DNA of 64,000 nucleotides from Oikopleura dioica. Lineage: Eukaryota > Chordata > Appendicularia > Copelata > Oikopleuridae. Under the pieces are notes generated by a model. That model was not told the origin of the DNA, did no database searches, and was given only the letters and a program-made list of their open reading frames with translations. The DNA lies in the NCBI GenBank assembly GCA_907165135.1, contig OU015567.1:5771001-5835000 (forward strand). The letters are read 5' to 3'. The stretch's first letter is position 1. Each line of letters begins with the position of its first letter. The translations under genes were made by a program, and so were the position numbers. Shown piece by piece: positions 55,021-64,000 of this stretch.

Positions 55021-57293
55021 TTACTGATATTCGCCGAATAAGCGGGTGTATTTTGAACGGTAGGAGCTAAACTCGTAGCTGCGGATTTTGGGAAGATAGT
55101 TGAAATAGACTTGGATGGAAGAACAGTAGACCGTGTAGTACATGAGACAAGGGAGCACGGTCACTGCCCAGATGTTCGTCCCGATGTAGTAGTGCAGGTA
55201 CTTGGCGATGTAGTTAAAAACGCCGCCGGGGTAGGACTCGGTCTGAAGAACGGACTCCCAAACTGTAGCACCTTCGATGAGTGGGAAGTCGTAGGAAGTG
55301 AAATCCATCAGGACGTAGCCGGCGATGCCGATCAGCATTGGAATTGAAGCGATTTGAAGAGCGATGTATACTTGAGTAAACATTGCTAATAACGTCAACT
55401 CCCCAATTCTTTATTTACCTGAGCGAAACTTTGACGGTTCATTTTTGCGCTTTCCCCAGAGATATCTCGAATAAGGAGCGAAGAGGACCGACTTCTGAAG
55501 AATGACGTGAAATTCCGTGACGCGAATTCGCCCTCTGCGAAGGTATTCCGTCGAGCAGTGGTACAAAATCGTCAACAGCATCATCATCAAGCAGTAAATC
55601 AGGATCGAGTACTCAACTGCTTCGTGGATTTCCGAATACGAGTCGCGCTAGAACTTTTGTTTCTTTGTCTCTATCGCTGTTTTTGTACCTTTAGGACGAT
55701 TTGAGAAGACTTCTTGATGTCGTGAATCTCTTCTGAAACATTGTAAGAAACGAGATTGTACTGCTGGCAATCGCTGAAGATCGGGGGTTTGTAGCACTCT
55801 CTCTTTTCCGTGTCATTCATCGGCTGGGCGAATGCACCTACAGCTTCGTAGCCGTAAGTGTAAAGAGCGTTCATGAAGATGTCCTTGTCGTGGAAGTGCT
55901 CGTCTAGGAAGGTAAGCTTGGTTTTGGGGAGATTTTGTGTTGTTTCTACCTGCTAGCAAGCTGCGGAAAATCATCGGTATGAATAAAGAAGAAGACAAGA
56001 CAATTGCAAATGCTCTGAAGCCAAGTTCCATGAGTCGATTCACTGCTTGGTGCAGTTGCGGAACCGGCCCGGGCCGAAACGCTCTTCCTTTGACCTTTGG
56101 AAAGACGAACAGACTCCAGGTAAAGTCAACAAAGTCGCAGGCCCACATACAACTCCACAGTAAAATCCAGATTCTCGTAATAAAGAGGTAGTCCATTGGC
56201 CAATAACTGAAGAACGTCAGGATCCAGCCGACGCCGCAAAGCACCCATTCCGGAACATTCAGGCTTGTCAGCCCATTTCGCTCCATACAAACCTGCAATT
56301 TTGTTTGAAAAAAGCCGAAAAGGAGGAAAAAGTACCTGTCTGATGGATTTTGTGAGAAAAAACTTGTTGGGAAGAGGAAATTGAAGCCAATCGGCCTGAT
56401 GAGCCAGAGTCAAAAACAACGCGCTAGAATTCAAGTTAGACTTGCTTTCGGCCTTGAAAAGTACCTGCTGCCAAGGAGCATTGCATCTTCGGTCATCCAG
56501 TAAAGAGCTGAGTGTCTGGCCATGGCTTCCATTTCGATCATCAGCTTCCTTCCATAAAGCCCTTTATGACGTCGATTCTGCAGACCGTAGAATATGCATT
56601 TGGCGTGCGAGAAGAGCGTTTGAAGAGTCGAGTAAATGGGCCCAATTAAGAACAATAAGAAAGTCGTGATCGTCGGTTTTCTTTCTGTGTTGAGAAGCTG
56701 AAAGTTTCGAGTAGAAATTAAAGAAAGAAAGGCTTGATACCTGCATAGCAGATGAAGTGTAAAGAATGATGAACTCGATGACGACGAAGGCCCATCTAGA
56801 CCATTTAATGTGCTCCACTAGACCGGTGGTAATGACGGAGAATCTCACGCAGGTCCTGCAAAAGCCGATTACGTCGCCGATGAGCTGCGCCACCGAGTAG
56901 TGGATCGTCGAGTGGCTGAGGCTGCTGGATCGCTCGGCTCCATTTCGCGGCGCTGGAATCGTCTCAGAATCGTCTTTTCCGAGATGACAAAAACAAAAAA
57001 ATGATAAAAAATAAAACTCAGCAGAAAATTCCAAATGATCTTTTCTTTCAAATGAGCCTCAATAAAGCTCAAATTTATGAGAAGTTTCGTTCGTAAAAAC
57101 AAATTTACGACTAAAAATTCTAGTTTTTCTTTGACTGATAATTTTTGTCATCAATTCCTTCTGAAGTTTGATCTTCAAGAAAGCCCGAGGTCTCGTCTTC
57201 TGGCATTTTAGATTCGGACTCATTTCGGGGCAAACTACTGCTACAGGTACTCACTGTCTCGACCGTCTCAATCGTCGCAATCTCCGAAGCCAT
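55021..57293 (-). CDS. Multipass membrane protein, XK-related-like layout
   Basis: The N-terminus MASEIATIETVETV is acidic and cytosolic. Then follow at least eight hydrophobic segments, including RWAFVVIEFIILYTSSAMQ, TITTFLLFLIGPIYSTLQTL, EWVLCGVGWILTFFSYW, IWILLWSCMWACDFVDF, FRAFAIVLSSSLFIPMI, YSILIYCLMMMLLTILYH and IALQIASIPMLIGIAGYVLM. A large loop has glycosylation sites (NVSEE). The C-terminus ends SKYTRLFGEYQ. The order of a FLLFLIGPIY helix followed by an ALYWMTEDAML helix is reminiscent of XK-related scramblases, but key motifs are not clear, so this is only a suggestion. About eight short introns; one near 57130 may use GA-AG. Confidence 0.6.
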
Positions 57294-57299
57294 CTCTCC

Positions 57300-59640
57300 C
57301 CCACCCCACCGAATTTTTCTCTCTTTTTGGAGTCAATCGCGTGCGTTTTTCCCTCCCATAAAATCGCCTGCGTGCATTATTATGCAAAGCAAATTTGTGA
57401 ATCACTCATTAAATAACTCTTCTCTTTCCAACCAAAAAAAGTCTGAAGTTTTCGACCTTTTCTTGAAAGATTTTTTTTTTCTATTTTGAAAATCACTCCG
57501 CTTGGGAGCCCTTGGGGCCCCTCGAGGGGAAAATCGAAAATTTCTTTTTGCGAAAGTTTTTTTTCTCGACTTTCCGGTCGATTTGCTTTCACGCTAGTAG
57601 TGGTACTGCTGGCTGAGCAGGTGCACTACGAGATAGTAATCAGAAAAGAAGAGAAAGGGAAAGACGTAAATGTCACGTTTACGAGCAAGAACACAAGTTC
57701 AACTCAAGCCTTTCTGATTCTGATTCTGACGCTGTCTTGCGCAAATTTTACGGAAAAAAAGAGCGAAACAATCAAAGAACTCTCAAAGGAGACAGAACGT
57801 CTGTCTTTCTGCTGTGATTAAAAATGATGATCTTCTCAGTTAAAATTCTCCAACGATGATCGTGATTAATAAGCAATTTATGAACCGCATAATCATTTTT
57901 ACGGCCATTTTCTCTGACGCAGTAATTTTTCTCCCGTACTCATTCCCTACCTATTTGATTAAATCTAGTCATCCTTTTTTTCCAACAAAAAAATCTCTAT
58001 TTTCTTCAAACCTCCATTTTTCTCGCCTTGATTCTCAAGTTGAATCGCTAACCACATAATTTCCCGCCCATTATTCCATAATTTCCCCCTCTCTTACCTT
58101 GCTTTGCCTCCAGAATAGTTGGCGAAATTTTGCAAAAAATAATATTTTTCGAACTTTTTTTTTGTTCTCGTGAGTTTTGCCCTTTGCCTGATTGTTGCCC
58201 CTGATGGCCCTCTGGTCGTCGTCCCACTCGTTCACTTCGGCCCAGACTATCGATTAGGGTCAGCAGCACTGCGCCGCGCTGAGAATTTTCATCGCTCAAT
58301 TACTTCTGTATTCAATGCCCTTAGAAAAAAGCCAAAAAAGGGGGATTCGGCAATTTACAGATTTCAGAAAGCGGCGGCCTTCTGAGATAATCTGACCGCG
58401 GTACTACTTTCTCTCTTTCGCGAACGCGTGATTGGCGATAATGCTGACTTGAGAATTATGCCTGAGAGGCAGGCTAGACCGCCGCGGTATTTTACGATAT
58501 CCCTTTTTTAGAAGCGCAATCGTAAAAACGTAAATGACGCCATGTGTATTGTTTTGAGAGTACAACTCACTCGTGACCAAGTTTCTACTAGTAACTTCAG
58601 CTTACTATTCCATAATAGTCTGTTATTAATAGATGATCATAAAAATTGACACTTTCCTAAGATGAATAATTACGACAATAGAAAAGCGTCACCAGCGATG
58701 AAAAAACAGGAAATAGAAGCATCAATATTTGCTCTTCATAAGTTCTTCTCTCAGAAGATATAAAAAGAAGCTGACCCTTTTCCTGAGCGTTTTCTCCCTC
58801 TTTTCAGCATTTCTCTTTTTTCTTCTTCGTTGATTTCCTATTTTCTGTTTGAAGCTTGAAGCTTGAAGACTGAGCTGTAAAGTTTTTATGCAGCCAAGTT
58901 TGAGCAAATTTGAAATTCACGCCGGCTGCATTTTCATTTCTTTTTCTTTCTTCTTTCTTGATTGAAAATCACTGGAGAAAAAAACTTAATTCAAGGGCCC
59001 CTTTTTCTTTCTCTCTTTTCTTCGAATATTGGCACGTAGTTTATCGATTGATCAGCCCTTCTTTTTGCATCTTAATTCGCACGGACTCTGAAAACGAAGA
59101 AATCATCGAATGACTCGCTCTCGCTTGGCAAACAGACAGTAATTTTATGAAGCCGCTCGCTCTCTCTTTTTCCGCGGAATTGAGCAATTATTGTTGATAT
59201 TCAGGGCAAATTGGAGGGAAAAACCATCATTCGAGCTATTTTTTACCTTTTTTTTATCGATTCACAAGACAATTTTTCTTAAAAAAAACAGCTGTTTTCT
59301 TTATTTTCTCTCTCAGGAAACACTCAGAATTCGTTCAATTACAAAAGACGATTGTCGGCGACGAAATGTAACGGTTTATGTCTCTTCGTTTTTACGATCT
59401 TTCGATTTCGCGAGCTTGAAGGAAAAAAAGCTCAGAATTTCGCGCTTTGAGTATTTTTACGTACCGCGCCGCGGAAATGCCTCGAGTTGATGACCTTTTG
59501 GGATCCTTTTGTCCTTAATCTTATTCAAAAGAAAAGCTTTTTAATGGCGCGACTGTTTTAAAATTTAAATGGAAGTTTGCTTATTTTCTCTAGAAAACTA
59601 TTTTTCAAGGCGTTTTCCAGCATTTCTCAATAAAATAAAA
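57300..59640. other. Intergenic stretch without a supported gene
   Basis: AT-rich, with long pyrimidine runs (for example around 57460-57570 and 58900-59060). Open frames are short and lack exon continuity or known motifs. It is flanked by the 5' end of the membrane-protein gene and the trypsin-like gene, which diverge from it, so it probably holds both promoters. No inverted-repeat element was found here. Confidence 0.5.
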
Positions 59641-59648
59641 TAGAGAAA

Positions 59649-62576
59649 TGATCTGGCTTTTGCTCCTAGGCTTAGTTGAGTCAGTAGTTTTTAATGAAAA
59701 GAAGGTGTTTGATCAGGACTTCTACGGTGGAATCTGGCTCAACCAGGAATATGAATATTTGAGGTAAAGTGAATAAAGAGTGTTTCTGGTTTCAAAAACT
59801 TGCTAGATTCGAGGATGTTTCCAGCTACGGAGGATTGTACAGGAAAAAGTACAACTTGGACAAGGATAAACTCAACGCCAAAGACGTATGGAATGAAGGG
59901 CTCGGCAACCTGTGAAGAAAAACTCAGTCAGGGTCTATTAAGTTTGAAGGTAAGGCAGGGACACTTGTAGCAAAAAGAGGCGTCTGATTTTCAGTAAATT
60001 TTGTTTATTTGACTGAGAGTAAGTTTATGCACAGAAACATTCAGCGACAGGGAATATTATCGGCCGGAAAAAAATGCCCGAGTGATTGTTGATGACTTTT
60101 GCCGAGGATATTTTTTCGCTATCCCATTCCAGTTTTTCGACGGCGTTACTAAGTTTAATAATTTTTGTTGATTCTTAAAGATAACATACGGTTCTTTGCT
60201 GCCGCTTACAAGATAAATCGTATTTCCGATTCGCGCTGCGGAAGAGAACCGATGCTTAAGTTAAATTTATATGGCTGAATTTAATAAAAGTCTTACAAAT
60301 TCGTTGAGCTGGCCAACCACGGTCCATTTTGAGTCGCGAAATAAATAAACATCTTTTGAATCTTCTCGGTCATCAGAGTAATAACCTCCAAGGAGAAGAA
60401 ATCCGTCGTAAACTCCAATGCAGGAGTGAAAGGAAATTGCTCTACAAATCATTATTTTAAGATATTTAAATCAAATTACTTTGGAAAATCTGGTAATTCT
60501 ATCCAAGAACCTCCGTCGAATTTCTCCACTTTCTTGTAACCGTCAGAAAGGGAGGAGCCGATTCCAACTGGTTGGTCGAAGTAGAGCGCCAAGCATGAAC
60601 TTCTGTGCGAGTATTTCGTCGCCGGTTTTATTGACACCGCGCTGCCGTCGAATTCTTCGCAGTTTTTGTATTCATCATAGGAAAAACAAATTAATGCTAA
60701 AAATTTTAATATTTTTTGAACATTTCGACTTGTCCTTTACCTGATTGTTGATCCGCCGCCGTGACTGTAGCAGAGCTATAGTAATACCAATTGTTGAGCT
60801 TCACATCTAATTCCTCGATTTCGCAGCCGTTTATCATCGAAATCTATTTTTCCAGGGAGTAAAAATATTTATAAGCTGACACTTACTCTGAATTCATAAT
60901 CTTGGTATCCGCTAAAAATGTAGACTTTTCCGCGAATCAAAGCAGAAATCGAATGGTAAAGATAGTGATATGTGTGACTTGAAGGAGGCATTTTGATTGT
61001 CCGAGAACTCTTGCTTCCGTCTGGTTTGACAACGTAGCTCAGAATCTCTGTTTGAGATTCATAACCAGAAAGAACCATCAATGAGCGACTGTTTTTGAGT
61101 TCTTCGATCTCTTTTTGAAGCCGGAGAACATCTATGTTAAATTTTTAAATGTTGTTAAACAAAATTTGCACTGGCAGTGTTCAGATCATAAGCTTTACCT
61201 GAAGCTTCCGCATCGGTAGAATTGTCCTGCGAGTCTGAACGAGTACCCATTTTCGAAAGAATCAAAGGCGTAACGATTCCGTGGATGGTCAGAAGAGCCA
61301 CTGCAATCTTCAAAATCAGCGAAAGACCTTTTAGTTTATTCATGCACGATTTTTCTCCTTTTTCTCCTTCTCTTCTCCTTTCTTTTCTGCTTGGTTGTTA
61401 ACTTGATTGCTGACGTTGACTACGACATTCAAGGGAACAGATGAAGCATCTTCTGAACTCTCTTCCTTTTTAAAACTTCCCTTCATTTCAAGAATTTTTT
61501 ACGAGTTTATTTGGCTGTTAATCGTTTAACGTGACTCGGCTTTGAGATTTTCAATTTGTGATTGCAGAGTAAACATTCAGAGTATTCAATCAAATTTCAT
61601 TTTTGAGTCTTTTGTTGAAAATTTCAGAATATGAGTAATTTTTCGTTCAGAATATTTCTGAAATTCAGACCCTGACTCATGTTTTCTGCACAGGTTTTCG
61701 AGCCCAGATGGAATGCTTTCGAGCCAATTCACTGCAAAGGAGTAATTGTCAGCAAACACTTTTTCGTCACCAGTAGGTTTCGCTCTTCGAAGCGAGTATT
61801 GATGTTCTTTTTAGTCCGAGAATGCTACGACCAAAAGAAAATTTCCAAAAACGAAATTGCGGCTGGAGAAGTTTTCGTCCGATACGGCGCATTTTCCCAA
61901 AATTCGATGGCCGATTCGAGATCGTGGACGAGATTCGAATTCAGTACTACCACGTCGTTTTGAAGGCGCGCGGCGATTTTATTCTCGGCGAGTATTCCAA
62001 GCCCGCGAAGATGATGTCCTGGCCAGAAGTCGAGAAAAATATTTATGTAATTCGAATTGCTCGTTTTTATGGTTGAAATCGTCTGCTTCAGAAACGTCAA
62101 GGAAACAAGTCGCATAAAGACAAAGATCGCTGCGTGATAATCGGTCCGAAAATGAACCCGACTAATCCAGATGCTCATTTCAATGTGATCAAATGGAGCA
62201 TTTGGTCAAACAAGAAGCATCTCGAGGGGTTCAGAGGCCACGAAGGCGTCTGGTGGGCCAAGCCCAAGGGCCAGAAGCCTTATTCTCCCGAAGAATCAGG
62301 TTCAAAAGAGAATCAATTAGCAATTCATTCCTTTTTTTAGATCTTGGGGCGCCGGCGTTTTGCTGGAATTTCGAGAAACACGAATGGCAGGTTTTCGGCT
62401 TCGTCCTCCAGCAACTGCCAAGAAACGACGAGAATTTTGGAATTCTAGAGCGAATCGTAATCGAGTTCTATCAAATCAGAGAAGAGAGAATTGAAATGTA
62501 CGAACATAACAAGCCAATTTGGGAGAAAATCAACCAGAACATGATTGGAAGAAAAGAACTGAGAAATGAGCTTTGA
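59649..62576 (+). CDS. Secreted trypsin-like protein, likely inactive
   Basis: A signal peptide (MIWLLLLGLVESVVFN) and ENQ-type N-terminal exons (59649-59763, 59807-59911) lead, after a 1.8-kb insertion, to WNAFEPIHCKGVIVSKHFFV, which resembles the trypsin CGGTLI...VLTAAHC strand. Later exons hold FILGEYSKPAKMMSWPEVEK, RCVIIGPKMNPTNPD, HEGVWWAKPKGQKPYSPEES and DLGAPAFCWNFEKHEWQVFG. The last matches GDSGGPLVC...W.L.G but lacks the catalytic Ser, and the His is also missing, so a pseudoprotease. A one-base frame change is needed near 61885. Introns 61773-61814, 62057-62099 and 62300-62340 are GT-AG. Before the insertion the gene read ...KDVWNAFEPIHCKG, seen by joining the two copies of the target duplication. 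Confidence 0.6.
59896..61707. mobile_element. 1.8-kb TIR-bounded insertion carrying a kelch-type gene
   Basis: The left end, GGGCTCGGCAACCTGTGAAG followed by AAAACTCAGTCAGGGTC, and the right end, GACCCTGACTCATGTTTTC followed by TGCACAGGTTTTCGAGCCCAG in two parts, are the arms of the same family as 14243-14365. The outermost bases are flanked by a perfect 8-bp duplication, ATGGAATG, at 59888-59895 and 61708-61715, so the whole 1812-bp unit appears to have inserted as one piece. Between the arms lies a complete minus-strand gene (60057-61343). A donor GTGAAG at 59912 and the terminal CCCAG at 61707 splice the host gene in frame. Confidence 0.8.
60057..61343 (-). CDS. Kelch-repeat type II membrane protein inside an element
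   Basis: Starts MNKLKGLSLILKIAVALLTI, an N-terminal signal anchor, then a polar stalk and a short coiled coil (DVLRLQKEIEELKNSRS). Kelch-like blades follow: ALIRGKVYIFSGYQDYEFR, SSCLALYFDQPVGIGSSL with YKKVEKFDGGSWIELPDF, CIGVYDGFLLLGGYYSDD with DVYLFRDSKWTVVGQLNE, and AARIGNTIYLVSGSKE. It ends FFSGR at 60057. Each blade has the hydrophobic-GG...W pattern, though divergent. About 300 residues, six exons with GT-AG introns. On the minus strand an AATAAA lies just past the stop (near 60004-60009), so the gene has its own 3' end within the element. It is intact, not decayed. Confidence 0.7.
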
Positions 62577-62732
62577 AAAAATGAACTTTCTGCCAAGAAA
62601 TAAAGAAATTTCAAAAATCAAAAATTTGATTCGACGAAATCGAAGAAGCGATTTGTCGGCGCTGCAAAAAAGCGCGCCGATTAGTGTCCATTATTTTCGA
62701 GAAGTGGCAAGTCTTGGGCCAAACTTCCGAAA

Positions 62733-62745
62733 AGGTTGCCGAGCC
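62733..62745. repeat. Solo end of the CTGGG...CCCAG family
   Basis: AGGTTGCCGAGCC followed by AAGGG equals the right end of the family except for the last bases. No left arm is near. A short match, so a fragment or coincidence. Confidence 0.35.
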
Positions 62746-62970
62746 AAGGGATGAAAAATGATCTCAATTTCAAGAAAGAAAAAGATTAAAATATAGCTTG
62801 ATAGTCACGTGAACCCTTTAGTTACTGGCATTAATTATACTAATAATGAATATTATTAATAATTTACTGAGACTCTCAGACTCTCAGACTGAAAGGCACG
62901 TCTTTACTCAGAAGGTGACTCACGGCTTTTTTACCATTGGCTCCGAAGGACAGAGTTTTTCAAAAGAGAA

Positions 62971-64000
62971 ATGATCGTTTTTCTTGTATTTTTTGCGAAA
63001 TTGATTTCAGCAGTAAATGAACGGGTTGATCTTGAGGAGCATTCAAATGGCCTAGAAAGCAGGGCGGTCTAATTTGCATTCTTGTAAATAGTCTTTTTTC
63101 CGAAGACTATTCATTTATTCTTATAACATTAATCTCGACGCGAGATTAGTCTGTTTGAATAAAAAAGATTAATTCGGGAAATTTTCGAAATAGTTCCGAG
63201 ATTATTTCAAATAATCTTGAAACGCGCGCTGTGATTGGTGGACCAATGGCCGACGGCGCGAGAGAAAAATGAAACTCAAACATGCTTGGAGCGCAGCTTG
63301 AAATTTTGTCCGCGCCGCCTCGCACTGCTCACAGCTCGCCAGCGCCACCCAAATTTTTCCCCCGAGCCACGCGACCCTCGCTAAAAAGATTAATCTCGAA
63401 ACTAGTCCAGTCTTGACTAATCTCAGAATTTTTTTCCAAAGAAGATTAATCTCGCAAATTTTCGAGATTATTTACAAGAATGCAAATTAGACCGCCCTGC
63501 TAGAAAGCGAAAACGAGCATTTGAAAGCTGAAATTGAAGCTCTTTATCTAAAATCCGAGAATCTCTCTGAAAATCTGGCGAGCTTGAAAATTGAGAATGA
63601 AAGACTTTCGAACGAGGAAAAACGGTAATTTCCATCATTTAAATTTCATTTTCAAAATGGATTCAGACTCAAAACGAGAAATTACAACTTATGGAAGAAG
63701 CTTCAGGGTCAAGCTCAAAAAGGTTTATTTTGGGAAGATTTTTTCTCGAGTTTGAATGAATTTAGATGAGGAAGTAATAAGATTGAAAAGAGAGAATGCC
63801 AACTTGATCGCTGCGAACATGGAGCTTAAAAGATCGAGAACGGATCAAAAACAGGCTGCTTTGAAGGAAATCAACGAAGATTTAGAAAAAGCGAAAAGGG
63901 AGAAGGGCGAGATTCAGGAAAAATTGGATATCGAGAAGATTAGGTGAGCAGTCGGTCTCTTTTTGACTTGATTTATCTTTTAAGAAATGCTGATCTTCAA
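62971..64000 (+). CDS. Secreted coiled-coil protein, 3' end outside the window
   Basis: Starts MIVFLVFFAKLISAVNERVD, a signal peptide. The rest is a coiled coil: ENEHLKAEIEALYLKSENLS, ENLASLKIENERLSNEEKR, LKRENANLIAANMELKRSR and DLEKAKREKGEIQEKLDIEK. Exons 62971-63066, 63491-63625, about 63667-63721, about 63766-63943 and one starting near 63985; all joins are in frame. The first intron is the transposon at 63060-63499. Without that element the exon would read straight through GLESENEHLKAE, so the gene was ancestrally uninterrupted here. Function unknown; it continues beyond the window. Confidence 0.7.
63060..63499. mobile_element. 440-bp hAT-like MITE acting as an intron
   Basis: It begins CAGGGCGGTCTAATTTGC and ends GCAAATTAGACCGCCCTG, perfect terminal inverted repeats of about 30 bp, with a perfect 8-bp duplication CTAGAAAG at 63052-63059 and 63500-63507. 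CAGGG ends plus an 8-bp duplication are typical of hAT-superfamily elements. Inside are several AAGATTAATCTCG-type strings. The left repeat contains GCG|GTCTAAT and, because it is inverted, the right repeat contains ATTAG|ACCGC, giving donor and acceptor. Splicing 63067-63490 adds RATALLES and keeps the frame. No transposase. Confidence 0.9.

Noticed and set aside
57486-57821. 111-residue + strand frame with hydrophobic stretches
   Set aside because: Starts in a polypyrimidine-rich area, has no exon partners and no recognisable motif; probably chance.
1-64000. CRISPR arrays, bacterial operons, ribosome binding sites
   Set aside because: Spliceosomal introns, poly(A) signals and animal gene families throughout. 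No regularly spaced short repeats.
1-64000. Spliced-leader RNA or 5S rRNA gene
   Set aside because: Looked for because operons imply a leader. No leader-like donor with downstream stem-loops or 5S box was recognised.

Overview
The window is a piece of a compact animal genome, most likely an appendicularian (larvacean) tunicate such as Oikopleura. This is inferred from: chordate-type genes packed on both strands; introns mostly 31-60 nt; several introns that only make sense with non-canonical GA-AG or GC-AG borders; very tight same-strand gene pairs whose second ATG sits just after an AG (trans-splice acceptor, operon style); and secreted lineage-restricted proteins. All exon models here are hand-built from frame continuity and splice motifs, not from transcripts.

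Layout. 1-9.9 kb is gene-poor. 10.6-14.7 kb (+) holds two galactose-3-O-sulfotransferase-like genes around a small Cys-rich gene. 14.9-17.5 kb has an unknown (-) gene with a decayed tail copy at 9.9-10.3 kb, an N-myristoylation-type protein (+) and a small heat-shock-like protein (-). 17.6-26.9 kb is a direct duplication (offset 4828 bp) carrying a small secreted gene, a kinase-like gene and the 3' end of an armadillo-like gene; the left copy is decayed, the right copy intact, and each copy has its own transposon insertions. 26.4-31.8 kb (-) has two ARMC10-like and two COA7-like (Sel1, Cys-rich) genes. 33-35.3 kb (+) is an LRR-Ig GPI-type protein. 35.4-51 kb (-) runs through a long coiled-coil protein, a CAAX-box protein, SFI1, TIM50, AMSH/STAMBP (with a + strand secreted-repeat gene nested in a 1.2-kb intron), a SIRT2-like sirtuin, PRKRIP1, a MANBAL-like protein and a small membrane protein. 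51.5-54.5 kb (+) is an AT-hook nuclear protein, 55-57.3 kb (-) a multipass membrane protein, and 59.6-64 kb (+) a trypsin-like secreted protein and a secreted coiled-coil protein that leaves the window.

The most interesting theme is intron birth from transposons. At least two unrelated inverted-repeat families sit inside coding exons, flanked by perfect 8-bp target-site duplications, and at three sites the element offers splice sites that restore the reading frame (14243-14365, 59896-61707, 63060-63499). One of these is a 1.8-kb unit that carries a complete reverse-strand kelch-type gene between the element's ends. Nearly every intron above about 100 nt that could be delimited holds an inverted-repeat element or a nested gene.
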